64,000 nt of DNA from the NCBI RefSeq assembly GCF_014805625.2, contig NW_023998440.1:741234-805233 (forward strand), written 5' to 3'. Made by a program: the position numbers and the translations under genes. The notes beneath the pieces were generated by a model. It did no database searches, was not told where the DNA came from, and worked only from the letters and a program-made list of their open reading frames with translations. Source of the stretch: Glossina fuscipes. Taxonomy: Eukaryota; Arthropoda; Insecta; Diptera; Glossinidae. Positions within the stretch are counted from its first letter, which is position 1. Every line of letters begins with the position of its first letter. Shown piece after piece: positions 12,091 to 22,745 of this stretch.

Positions 12091-12281
12091 CGTTAAAAAC
12101 ATGACAGAATATTTTCTGTTTTGCGTCTGGTTTTAAAGGATCCATCCACTTTAGTAATCGCCATTCTTATCTGCTCGGCTCGCTTGCGCAGATATGTGCG
12201 TACTTCGTGGTTGAGATCGAGTTGCTCGGCTTGTTTATCGGTAAACTTGTAACACCTTAATGTTTTGTCGTAGAGTATAGA
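12091..12281 (-). CDS. Candidate exon of an unidentified gene
   Basis: The minus strand gives an open stretch of about 62 codons: SILYDKTLRCYKF, then TDKQAEQLDLNHEVRTYLR, then KRAEQIRMAITKVDG, ending in a TAA at about 12095. Its composition differs from flanking noise: it is charged and helix-like, with GC-rich codons (GCC GAG, CTC, AAC CAC, CGC). A possible acceptor AG (12282-12283) precedes it. A consensus donor-like 'gtaagt' sits at 12085-12090, so either the stop is real and this is a last exon, or a small indel has broken an internal exon. An open segment at about 12371-12418 could splice to it in phase across an 89-nt intron. No protein family is recognised. Confidence 0.33.
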
Positions 12282-13637
12282 CTGTATATAGATTATGCAT
12301 ATATATATGTAGTGTATAGATATAGCGGATACAGATATAGAGTGTATTCAATCGTGGGGCCGATGCATACCTTGAATGCATAGCTACTCGGTATAGATCT
12401 TTTTTCACTAGGGCGTAACTGATGCTAACTATTAAAAAGGCGAACAAATGGGAATCGGACGATTCGAGCCACAAAATCTCACATTTAGTTAACATAGTGG
12501 TAAATTTTTGTTGCGAAGATTGAGAGAGTTTCCTATAACGATTGCAAAAGGTAAACTTATCTTTGATCCCATCAAGTAAGCATATCTCTAATCAGTGTGA
12601 GATTACAATTTGATTTAGCGACCTTGTAGCTCATTCATCTCTGCATAACGATTGCTGCTTTCTATATACGGATTATTCGATTTTAATTAGTGTCTGAAGG
12701 CCATCTTTTCAAAAAGTATACTAACCACCGAAGCTCGACATCAATCTCCCAGAAAGCAAAAAATATAACATATATGCTTTGATTTATTTTAGCACTTTCT
12801 CTGCTTCCAGTACGAAAAAGCTTTGAAGAAACCGCTATTAGGTTTTTGATCAACAGAGTACTTCTTGGTGTCTTTGCATCCGTTATCTATTAGTAAATGA
12901 TAAAGCAAGTGCTTTTTGTTTCGATTGATTATTAAAAACGATAAGTAATACGGAGGTGTTATATGTACGTAATATAACAAAACGAAACATATCAGGTGAG
13001 AAAATCGATTCCCTTTAGATTTACTTAAAACCTATTCATTACAAAGCTTAATAATCGAAATATTCACTATCCCTGTCTATAGCCTTTTGTTTCCTATTCC
13101 ATGGCAAAAGGACTTCATGGTTTCGAAACGAAATAATCATCGACCCATTTTCGCTCATCTTCAACTCCTAGCCTTCTAAGTATGCCGGCATCGATCTAAA
13201 CAAGCAGTTATCAGAAGGAGCCACGCGTGGAGATTAAGCTGCAATCGACTCTGAGTTAAAGACCACTTCCTGTGTTAGTTTTATTGCTTTTCGTAATGTA
13301 AAATCACTTTTTGATTACCTTTGCCCGTAAATAGTCCTTTTGCCTGAAACAGAATAATATGCAATGCCTCAGATGCTGCTTGTGGACAAACATTATTTTA
13401 TACTTTCTTATACCCACTGTGTGAGAAGGAATGAACGCGAGCAACCAATTTCAACACAGAGAACCTATTCTAGCAGTGTTCTATTAAGTCCGTCAGTATC
13501 CGTTATTTGAACTCTAACGGGTGCAATAGTTTATATCAAAAACTTGAAATTGAAGCACGTGTGTTCTTGCAATCAAATAATTGCGTGATCGTCACGCAAG
13601 TACACCTACGTTTCTTGAGACAATAAAAGGAAACTAT
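12282..13637. other. No recognised gene
   Basis: Includes a TA-rich tract (about 12295-12330). Minus-strand open frames here are short and composition-driven, apart from the small segment at 12371-12418 mentioned for the candidate exon at 12.1 kb. Confidence 0.4.
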
Positions 13638-14291
13638 AACAAGTAAGGAAATTATATTCGGTCGTGACCAAATCTTTTATGCCAATCACCGTTATTCTAA
13701 ATCAGACAAACGAAGTAAAAGAACAAAATTTTCATGCTCTATAATATAGAGTGGACGCGGCTGATTCTTTCTATTTTCAAAATAAAGGTTTTATCATATA
13801 GGCATATAGGCACTGTAGGCGTGCCCCTTGAAAAGTTTAGGTCAATACCAAATTCTTTTGCAAATTTGCAGGCGATATCTTCATTTTCGCTAACGAGAGA
13901 ATATTTATCACAAAGTTGCGCAAAGAGGCAGATGGACAGGTGAATAGGGGGAAATGTTTATCTGAAATTTGAAGCCCTCCAAGAATTTATATACGTTACA
14001 GGGTTTTTGAAGCTTTTTTCCGCGCCTTATAGAGCTATTGAAAGATCAATTAAATTTTGATACACTTTGGGTAGGCGTGGTCATTTTTTTCCATTTTTGT
14101 CGGTAGCTTCATTTTTACGGCCAGGAGTATGTTTACAACAGACATTAGACAGAAGTACGCACAAACAGACGGACATGCTTAAACGCTGATCAAGAATATG
14201 CATACTTTGTGGGGTCTCTGATGCTTCCTTCTGAGCGCTGCAAACGTTTTGACAAAACGAATATACCCTTCATACTTCGGTGACTGGTGGT
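13638..14291 (+). repeat. Dispersed repeat family A, copy 4 (reference copy)
   Basis: Shows both end palindromes most clearly. The first is ATTCGGTC-GT-GACCAAAT at 13656-13673. The second is CGTTTTG-A-CAAAACG at 14245-14259, perfect over 7 bp per arm. Between them lie the family blocks 'agtggacgcggctgattct', 'ttgaaaagtttaggtcaata', 'ggcgatatcttcattttcgc', 'gggtaggcgtggtcattttt', 'acagacggacatgc' and 'gatgcttccttctgagcgct'. It begins 'aacaagtaagg' and ends near 'cttcggtgactggtgg'. No ORF is conserved among copies. Confidence 0.82.
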
Positions 14292-14439
14292 GATTTTTCT
14301 GTCTGCACATTCAAATGTTTGCAATACTTTAAAAACTCTTAGTAAACTGATAAAATTAGCTCTAAAATGCAGTTGCTTTGAGAAAAAAAAAAAAAAAAAA
14401 TTTGAGAGAAACATTTAACTTCATTAATTAATTAATAGC

Positions 14440-14690
14440 TTGACTCTTAAGCAAATACATAACGATCGAAAAGTGTTTTTGTTCACTATCTCTCTGGCAT
14501 TGTCACTAGTTATATGCCACTATCTGCCACTATGTGTCTATGGCTGGCGTCAGACTCCAAATGAAACGGGAAATGGTTGGACCCAATCCAACCTTAATAC
14601 TGGCTATAATTTAAAAAATTATTGCCAAGAACATGATGAATTATCTTCTTTTGATAGCCATCACCAAGGGAGGAGGTGCATATTCATTCA
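14440..14690 (+). CDS. Candidate first exon of a secreted protein
   Basis: An open frame between the two inverted family A copies reads KVFLFTISLALSLVI then CHYLPLCVYGWRQTPNE, TGNGWTQSNLNTGYN and CQEHDELSS. That is a hydrophobic leader-like segment followed by a polar region with two NxT sequons (NET and NNT-like spacing) and cysteines. The frame runs into the family A copy after about 14665. 'ggag-gtgcat' near 14684 could be a donor. No in-frame ATG exists before the leader; the only starter is TTG at 14440, so an upstream exon would be needed. I do not recognise the protein, and chance is a real possibility. Confidence 0.2.
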
Positions 14691-15461
14691 ACGGTATAAA
14701 CATTCAACGTTTGCAACGCCCCGAAGGAAGCATCAGAGACCCCATTAAGTGTATATATTTTTGATCAGCATCAAAACTAAATTTGTCTATCCGTCTGTTC
14801 CCCTGTGTGTCTGTCCGTCAGTATAATGTCTACTTTACAAATTCTCCTGGTCGTAGAAATGAAGCTATCGACTTCGAATTTGGCAGAAATATTGGAAGTT
14901 CTCGCATATAAGTTAGTATTGAAAATAGGCCAAATCGGTCGAAGGACCCACATATTCTATGGGCGATGCTGTAGCATTCGTGTACGAAGATGGAAAAAAC
15001 GACCACGACTGCTCCATATTACAGTGTATTAAAATTTTATTTTTTTTTTCAATACCTCTGTAAGGCGCAGAAACAAGCTTCAGAGATCCTGCAAAGTATA
15101 CAAATTCTTGGCCAGTTTCAAATTTTGAATACACCTAAACGTGTCCCGCTATTCATCTGTCCATCTGTCTGTTTGCGCAACTTTGTAGTCTCTGTGGTAA
15201 AAATTTGCTCGTTAGGGAAAATGAAGATATCGCCTGCAAATCTGCAAAAGAATTTGGCATTGACCTAAATTTTCAAACGACAAACTTACAACGCCCACAT
15301 GCCTGTACGATGAAAACTTTTATTTTGAAAATAGAAAAAATCAGCCGCGCCTCCTTCATATTATGGAGTATGAAAATGTCGTTCTTTTACTTCTTTTATC
15401 TTGTTTCGGATAAAGGTGACGGGTGTAAAAGATTCGGTCACAGCTTAATATAATTTTCTTA

Positions 15462-15472
<11 letters not shown>
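14665..15472 (-). repeat. Dispersed repeat family A, copy 5
   Basis: Near full-length reverse copy. It shows 'cgtttgcaacgccccgaagg' near 14705, 'ttgatcagcatcaaaact', the 'ctgtgtgtctgtccgtcag' block, 'gaagctatcgacttcgaatt', 'ggccaaatcggtcgaaggac', 'gacgggtgtaaaagattcggtc' and the 'ttttcttac' terminus. A T tract (15473-15488) follows directly, as it does at copy 1. The spacer to copy 4 is about 370 bp. Confidence 0.82.
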
Positions 15473-15488
<16 letters not shown>

Positions 15489-15492
<4 letters not shown>

Positions 15493-16730
15493 AATTTTAC
15501 ATATATTGGAGTTCATATGTTGCTAATCTGCATCTAAATGCATTGAAATTCCTAATGAAATTATAAAACAATAACAAAGATTTTACCGATACCACGTAAA
15601 GCATAATATATGGAACGCAGTGATTTTCATGTGGTTTTAAGTTCATGCCGAGGCGCGCACATAATATTTTTTGGCGTTAATGCAAAAAAAAAAGAAAAAA
15701 AGTCAAACATTTTTCAATTTCACGCTTCAGAAAGTTTACTAATTAGATTTATGCCTTCAGTATACATATTTATATATTTGTACGTATTCGTATTTGTACC
15801 TGTGTATGGGAATCAGCATATGTGGCCAGCATGATAATCATAATATTTGCCGTTGCGGTTTTCCATTCATTTACTTTCTGTGTTTTGTTTTTCTGTTCAT
15901 TTTTATCAAAATTCCCAAATAAATAATATTTATAATCAAATTAAAGAATGCGTTAAAATAATAAACTATTTAAGAGTCAAATAATTCACAAATGAAAATT
16001 GGCGGATTTGAACATTCCTCATCGTACTAATCATGTGGATGCTTTTGGAGGCGTTAGGCATACTACCTAACGGCTGCTATCATCGTAGACAGATGTGTTC
16101 ATTAGGCAGATGCGCTCAAATTACTACAATATGGGGGAAAAAAGCATTATTTAAAAACATTCTTTCCTTGAAACTTGGCGTTTTTCCTCTAACGCTCTAA
16201 AAAGAATGCATTTGTCAATGAATTCCTACTGCGAAATTGCAGTCTAATGTCTAATCTGCGGATTTTAAACCTCACTCATGTATTGAAAAAAGTTTCCAGA
16301 AATTGTTTATTTAAAAACACTTGGGAAAAAACCTAAGTTAGTGTAGCCTCCTTGAGACAACTCGTATGTAGACGTGAGGCTTAGAGCGATTGGAACTGTT
16401 TCAACAGTTCCGCAAAGATATTAAATAAATGGGATGAAGTGTTTGTTGCTAATTATGAATTTGATTACAGTCTTATACCATTTCTCATAATTTTTTTTTT
16501 TTTATTTTCCCATCATTTCCTTTTCATTCATTTATTAAGTAACTATAAAGCCACAAGTCTATTAGCTAGTTACAGAGATACACATCAAGTGTAAAATGAA
16601 AGTACAACACAAGTGAGTGTACAAGCCAGCTAGACGGCTGTTAATGTAATAATGTTGCTCCATAAACTCCGTAATCATGAATTCCTAGCAGCAACGAGAT
16701 ATGCAATACGAGTTTAGAATGCGGTCAAGA
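15489..16730. other. AT-rich stretch, nothing recognised
   Basis: No coding or repeat homology is visible. A T tract at about 16491-16504 could be the A-tail of a minus-strand retroelement (the LINE fossil beginning near 16735), but the intervening 230 bp shows no recognisable 3' UTR. Confidence 0.4.
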
Positions 16731-16734
16731 CTCA

Positions 16735-17285
16735 GTGGTAATGGATTCCAATATATATCAACACGAACGTGATGAGTTTGACGAATGTGGTATTAATAAG
16801 AATGCGATTTTTATTCGATATAGAGAACTGTAGTCTTTCACTTATACGATTAATAATGCTTTGAAGCTTATCTAAATCATATCTTGGGCACTTAGCAATA
16901 GTTAACATGCGCCATGAGGATGGAATGTGCAATGGTTTGTTTAAATGTTTAGCTTTTAGAGGCAGATATACATTTAGACAGTATGGTTTTCGGAGCGTAA
17001 GACAAATTTTAGCAGAGACACCGTCAATGTCCGGATCATTTACGAAGAGGATAAACAAAAGGAGGCCCAAAGTGGAAGCTTACGACACACCGGACCAGAA
17101 GAGTTGCATTCATTCAGAGAAACAAACCGCCTACGATTCGAAATAAACGACCCCATAAGCACTCCGAGAAAAGTCGAATTTATCATAATATTCGTTACTA
17201 AGCATAGTGTATGCGACTTTGTCAAATGCTTATATTAGATGGACGTGACGGAGATTAAAAGCTTTTTTCGCCATTTTGCCACAAA
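16735..17285 (-). pseudogene. Non-LTR retrotransposon reverse transcriptase fossil
   Basis: The reverse strand shows the RT core of a LINE in broken frames. First comes an AFDKV.YTML..EYYDKF.FSRSAYG segment (the 'KAFDxVxHxxL' motif). Next are GSFISNRRRFVSLNEC (the 'SYLxxRxQxVxxN' region), then the '.LGLLLFILFVND' motif equivalent to 'PQGSxLGPLLFxLFxND', followed by a degraded stretch that should contain the YADD catalytic box but no longer does. At least two frameshifts separate these parts. Jockey-like clades fit best. The endonuclease and ORF1 are absent. Confidence 0.75.
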
Positions 17286-17289
17286 ATAA

Positions 17290-18828
17290 AGTGGAAAACG
17301 TGTCATTCAGTTTTCAGCAGATGCTGTAAAAATCTTCGGGAAAGCGAATGAAAGGGAATACTTGGCATTCTTGATGGCGCTTAACAAATTTCAAAATTTT
17401 AAACTCGATTTTCTTGAAAGGGAAGCTACCCGTTTCATTCGAATTTATTGGAAAATTTTTGAAAACACCTTCTCTATTGCGGTATGTATTGGATTTTCGA
17501 TAAAATAGTTAAAACGTTATTTATTACAACGAATCAATGCTTTATTAATTTTTTTTGTTTTTGGTTGACAATTAAACTTAAATTCACTCAAATTCACTCG
17601 TAAACAGTATGAAAATCAACATTTTTAAATTCGAATTTGCATACACTATGGGTCGCTGTGGGCGTTAAATTAAATGTGCCTTGCGGATATGGCTACGGTG
17701 GTGCTATTTTTTAATAATTTTCTAAAGTAGTATTTTTTAGTGGTTCAACAGATGCGCTTGACATAATTCAAATGAATATTTTTATTCTGAGAGAAGTATT
17801 TACAACATGCATAGCTAAAGCATGCATTCATACAAAGGCAAGCTAGAGAAACTTTTTTTTTTTTGATTATGTACGATCAAGCACTCAGAAGACGTCGTCC
17901 CCTATATGTGTAAGACGATGATGGTTAGAAAAAAGTGACGAAAAAATCAAATGGGTTGAGCCACAGACTAGTGGATGCGTGCCCGAACGGTAATTGTTAC
18001 GCGTATACCGGTTTGAACATTCACTACGGCTCTATCCGATTAAGATTTGAGTCCGCGATAGTTGGAATTTTTATCTACTCGATTACTTATGCTTTGTGAC
18101 AAACTTTTTCCATTCCCACAGCAAAAAGGCGAAAATCTTTTTAACTGAAAGGGTAATGCCATCTCTTGTAAGCTCTCTTCGCGCAATTTCCTTTAACATG
18201 TTCGAAAGATCCATTCAAAAATAATATTTAAAAAGATTTGAAAGGCACTGCCCATCCTCTATGTAGTTCAAAAATTTTTCCAATTTAAAAATACCATTAT
18301 TTGAGCTGTAAGTTACCTGCGTCAACCTCTTTAGAGAGAACGTTAACCGGGAAATTAGGTTCTAATGAAATGACTTAATAAAATGACAACAAAATTTCGA
18401 AAATACCTTATTGTGGCAAATGGAAATTCGTAATAATGAAGTTGAGTGGGAAATCCGACAAGCTCGCGTGGACAGATCATGACGTACGCATTCGTTACAC
18501 GCAATTAACTGGTTAAAACTTTTTAATGGCGGGCTTCTGAAAGCTACACTCTTTCGAATTGATTGTAACTCCAACTCCAATTTTTAATTTTTAACGGTTT
18601 GAATTCTGCGAACTGTTTGTCATATTTGAGCTCATAACGTCATTCTGTTCTGAGATATTTACGAAGAATTTAAAATGTTAACAAGAAATCGAAGTAATCT
18701 TTTTTGAACTACCTTTTTTACGATTTTGTATGCACTTCACATGGTTTTGCGCAAGAGTCGAAAAATTTTCGCTTTTTTCTTCCAGTGTAACCGTAAGCTT
18801 TCTTTTAGAAAACTTGTCGCCAAGTTAT
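17290..18828. other. No recognised gene; one tRNA-like patch
   Basis: Mostly AT-rich, with no exon or repeat match. The tRNA-like promoter pair at 17969-18020 is listed separately. Confidence 0.4.
17969..18020 (+). promoter_or_regulatory. tRNA-like Pol III A/B box pair, possible tRNA relic
   Basis: TAGTGGATGCG (17969-17979) fits the A-box consensus TRGYNNANNNG exactly. GGTTTGAACAT (18010-18020) resembles the B box GGTTCGANTCC. The spacing is in the normal tRNA range. Flanking stems do not form a clear acceptor arm, so this is either a degraded tRNA or SINE head, or chance. Confidence 0.25.
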
Positions 18829-18834
18829 AGATAG

Positions 18835-19027
18835 TCCGAGCCTTAAACTCTTCTTCGCCGGTCGAGATCGTTTCCAGGGATCACCACGAGGAGGTGAGAG
18901 TTTCGGCACATCTACGCTGTCCCGAAAGCATAGTTTATCACCCCATTTAAACTACAAGACGTATGTAAGGTTAAGTCATGTTGTGTAAGGTAAACGGCTG
19001 CCTTGAATTAATCGAATAAATAAATAA
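18835..19027 (+). repeat. Possible LINE 3' end with AAAT tail
   Basis: A locally GC-richer 190-bp segment ends in 'attaatcgaataaataaataag', the same kind of tail as the nearby RT-bearing LINE ends at 19.96 kb and 61.16 kb. No RT coding is visible, so only a 3' UTR stub would be present. Confidence 0.35.
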
Positions 19028-19064
19028 GAAAGAACATACCGGCCGATTTATAGCTACTTTTTAA

Positions 19065-19260
19065 GACGACCTAAGCCTATCTGTCCGTTTGTCCATCCGA
19101 CTTGCGGTCTTGCGCTCAACCTTTCAATTGTCGAGATATATTCATGAATTATTGTACCCTAACGTGTTTTGGCTTGAGATCGAACTTCGAAAATTTTTCA
19201 GATATGAATATTTGGACCTAGATATCTTTTTTGATCGCCAGCTTCGATTCACTTTGCATG
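19065..19260 (-). repeat. Dispersed repeat family B, fragment
   Basis: Shows 'ctgtccgtttgtccatccga', 'gcggtcttgcgctcaacctt', 'tcgagatatattcatgaa' and 'gacctagatatcttttttga' in the reverse order expected for family B. It directly abuts the LINE fossil on its right. Confidence 0.55.
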
Positions 19261-19261
19261 T

Positions 19262-19975
19262 TGAACACCCTGTGAATAAGACTAGATCAGTGCTAGACTC
19301 CACCAAACGCTGGTCGAGGCAATTTGACGAGCCATATGGGACGAGAAATCTGCACATCGGCTTAGCACACCCTGCATTGGAATACGCCTCGGCCGTATGG
19401 CCATCATCGTATCCTCGCCATTTGAATAGAATAGAATGTATGGAATGTATATAGAATGTTCATAGAATCCTTGCAGAAGCAGTTTCTGTTTTTTGATCTA
19501 AGAAGTTTGTGTTGGAATCAAAGTGTCGGCCTACCCTCACAGAGTGGTGTCGGGCATTAGTTTCATGGTAAAGCTGATTAATGGCGTCATTGACTTGCCG
19601 TTGTTATTAGGTATGATTAATCCGAAAAGGACTTTCTTTTCATTAAACTTAGCCAATGGATTCTAAATAATGAGCTTTTTAATGCCCTTAGAGTAATTTT
19701 CTTATCGAAACCTTTTGCTTCAATGAAGTCTATTCTTCTTAATGCCCGTGCAAACTACTGGTTAAATCCTATTATTCGGAGCCCTAACACGTAGTTTGGT
19801 AAGTAATTGATTGATACATTGCTTATTTTCTAATATATGTTTGTATTAATTGTCCTTTCTACTTGTATTGTAATTAGGTTAAGTCTTCTAATGTATGATC
19901 TGCGCAACTCGGTTGAATATTCGCCATAGCTGAATTCTGTAATTAAGAAATTAAATTAAATAAATAAATAAATCG
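19262..19975 (+). pseudogene. Non-LTR retrotransposon 3' end: RT thumb plus AAAT tail
   Basis: Translates as TRNLHIGLAHPALEYASAVW followed by PSSYPRHLNRIE, matching the LINE thumb motif 'LVRPILEYASxVWxPxYxxHxxRIExVQKQFL'. Then come degraded frames ('ILAEAVSVF', 'FVLESKCRPTL') and a noncoding 3' region ending in 'taaattaaataaataaataa' (about 19952-19975). It is 5'-truncated, as is usual for LINEs, with multiple stops. Jockey-like by motif. Confidence 0.8.
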
Positions 19976-20740
19976 TATTGAGCGTAATGGTGTAGGGTAT
20001 TTAATGACAACTTGTGGCGCACTACATGCTTTTTTCAGTTATAATCCAAAAATTTTTGAAAAATAATTAAATTCCTTTCTATTACAGCTCTTTTAAAGCA
20101 TTTTATTAAATGTACAAACAAGAGTAAAAAAACTCCGTTCAATGAATTGATCAGCCTCTGCTAAATAAATTCGAAACAAATTTTCCAAAATTTCATACCC
20201 GCTGGACAGAGAGAATGTATGAAAGAGAAATCAATATTTTCTTATTGATTCTTAGCAGATTATGAGCTTCGTCTTAGAAGGCCAATCAGTTTTTATTGGA
20301 ATTCATGAAGAGATTATTATTTGACATAGCAATCAATTAACTAAGAATTAGTTTACTTTTGCTTAATTCTACGAAATGCGTTATTAATTTATATGGTTTT
20401 AGCTTACATTGGGTCGAGATTTGTCTTTAATTGATTCATGATTCTTTCCATTCTCGTTATTCATTTCATAAATATGTCTGTCTGTCGGTCAATTGTATGT
20501 TAAGCTTTTGTCATCAATTGTCTTCGGCTGTGTGTACACATACATACATTAAAATAACTTAAATTTAGTTTACAAAGGGTTTCGGTTTTTATTTTTATTT
20601 TCGTTTCTTTTTGTCTTTTTTTGTTTTTTTAATTTCTTCTTCAAGACTGCAACAGAGATGAAATTGAAGTTGAGTTTTTGATTAATTTGCATACGACAAG
20701 AAATTCGTGATCTAAATTATTTGGTCTTTAAAGAAAAATA

Positions 20741-20818
20741 CAAAAAAAAAAAAAAAAAAAAGAAAAGGAAAAAAAAAAAAAAAAAAAATAATTCACATAA
20801 AAAAAAAAAAAAAAAAAG
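20741..20818. repeat. Poly-A block with short interruptions
   Basis: Three A tracts of about 15-20 bases, separated by G-containing interruptions and 'taattcacat'. Confidence 0.95.
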
Positions 20819-21000
20819 GCCTGCAATAAAAAACATCATCAAGTACCCTGCGAGTCAAAGTCTTTTTTTCTTTCATTTTTATTTTTTTTTATTTTTTTTG
20901 TTTGTAAACTTGTGAACGATATTCTGTATTCGCATGAAGTGTAGTTCTATTTAAGTCAAAAGCTAACGAAAGAGCATTTACAAACAAATGTTTATGGCTG

Positions 21001-21155
21001 TTGATGTTGTTGTTATAGTTGTTGTTGCTATTCTTGTTATTGGTGTTGTAGACAACTTGCTATATACACATATGTACCTACATAACTATTGTTTATTCTC
21101 TCTTTTTCGCTTTGCATAGTCAGTAGGGATCGCAGGCTGGCATCGCTATTTCCTT

Positions 21156-21186
<31 letters not shown>

Positions 21187-21188
21187 CG
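21001..21188. repeat. Two (TTG)n microsatellites
   Basis: Imperfect TTG triplets at about 21001-21052 and a purer (TTG) tract at 21157-21188. The minus-strand threonine-rich open frame here is just this repeat translated. Confidence 0.93.
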
Positions 21189-22056
21189 TTACCGTCTTTG
21201 TTGACTTCATCATCATAGTTACCGTCATCACTGCATCATGAATGTTGTCGCTATTCATACCATACATTGCTATTGATTTTAAACAAAGCTTAGTAACGCG
21301 CTCAAAATGGGTTAAAGTAGACTTTGTATCAAGTCATTTTTAAGCTTTTTCAAAGATATTCATATTATTGATTCAAACATTATAAAGATGCTTGTTTATA
21401 TATTTCATGGATGATATCCCTATTGAACAAAATATTTATTTTCCACATACGCTAAGTCGTTAAAATACTTTCCTTCTTATTATATAAGGAAAACTGCTCT
21501 GCTATATATGAAATTTTCATATAAACTTGAGAGCTTTGAGTAATTCAGCCTTAATTTGCATAGAACAATGCAGTTAACTGTAGGCTAACATTTAACCGGG
21601 CTAGACTGGCGGCTGTATTTTTTTTGCTTTGGTATGGTTTTAGGTCAAGATTTTCTTTGGCAAGAAGATTAATTCATGGCTTTTAAATGTAGGGTTTGGT
21701 TTTTATGCTTTAGGAATCCTGTTAATTGTTGTTATTGTGTGATGTTTAAATTTTACTCAAAAGAAAGACAAATATGCAAATGGTGGTAAATGTATTTCAA
21801 TACGCACAGAAGAAAAGAAAGCAAAGGAAAAACGCTTTAATTGCAAAATACTTTTCTACATTTTTCATACCCAATACTATCTTAAAACAAAAAAAAAAAA
21901 CGCGTAGGCAGCACTGTAGCTCAGTTAAACAATATATCCTAAAGTCAAATTAGAAGTAATTGGTAGCTAATTATGGGCACTCGCCGACTGTGTATAATTT
22001 AGTGAAGAATTTTATAAGGACTCAAGGATATATTAATAAATTGCGATATTTTTTGA

Positions 22057-22263
22057 AAAAACCCTGAAAGAGGAAATATTCCCTCATCTTCTAAATGTGA
22101 AAACGTGCTGAGACTTATATCTGATAACCGTAAAGAGTTTTCGGTTAATTACTTAAACTTTAATTTTCTTTTCATTTCTCAACGCATTGACGCGCAGCGC
22201 GTTCTTGAAGAACTTCGGCCAAACTATTTCAAAGAGTGTGAAGATAAATTTGAATTTATCTAG
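22057..22263 (+). CDS. Candidate exon without start codon, unidentified
   Basis: An open stretch of about 68 codons with no ATG near its start runs from a TGA to a TAG. It reads ENVLRLISDNRKEFSVNYL, then FISQRIDAQRVLEELRP, then NYFKECEDKFEFI. The amino-acid composition looks protein-like, and the second half has GC-richer codons (GAC GCG CAG CGC). An acceptor-like pyrimidine run plus 'gcgcag' at about 22197 could start a terminal exon RVLEELRPNYFKECEDKFEFI. It could be a host exon or a transposon relic. I recognise neither. Confidence 0.18.
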   Translation, partial: KNPERGNIPSSSKCENVLRLISDNRKEFSVNYLNFNFLFISQRIDAQRVLEELRPNYFKECEDKFEFI

Positions 22264-22394
22264 CGAAGACACGGACCATATCCCTGAAGAGAGCACTGCT
22301 CAAGTGTATAGTGTATACAATTAAGATATAGTCGGATTTGGAAGCCCACTCCGTCCATATTGGAAACGTAAAATATTTTTGTGTAGAGCTCATG

Positions 22395-22745
22395 ACTCTA
22401 TACGAAAATACCTTTCAAACAAATAGCAAACTTTTGTCGCATAAGCAGGTGGACGTTTCAAATTATTTTGTAAATTTTTAGGCGATGTCTTCATATTTGC
22501 AAACGGGAGAATGTTTACCATAGGTATTACACGATTAGGTAGGCAGAACGACGGACAGAAGAACGGACATGCTTAGACGCATACCGAGTTGGAAATTAGC
22601 CAAAAATTTTTTACTCCATAACGGTTTTAAAAAAACTATTCATGTACTTATCGGCGTTTGCTTCTGTCGGCTATAAAGGCATTGGAAAAGAATAATTAAG
22701 TTTTGATACGCAATAACATTGAGTAGCGTTGATTTTCGTAGAGAT
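22395..22745 (+). repeat. Dispersed repeat family A, copy 6 (partial)
   Basis: Middle part only: 'taggcgatgtcttcatattt', 'gggagaatgtttaccatag', 'acgacggacagaagaacgg', 'aaattagccaaaaatttt', 'gcttctgtcggctataaagg', and 'aattaagttttgatacg'. Neither end palindrome is present. Confidence 0.68.

Larger units (their letters stand above)
19976..22056. other. AT-rich, microsatellite-rich stretch
   Basis: No gene is recognised. It holds the poly-A block and two TTG tracts listed separately. Confidence 0.45.

Noticed and set aside
20721..20915. Lysine-rich open frame of 64 codons
   Set aside because: Poly-A tract in translation.
21037..21267. Threonine-rich minus-strand frame
   Set aside because: Reverse of the TTG microsatellite.
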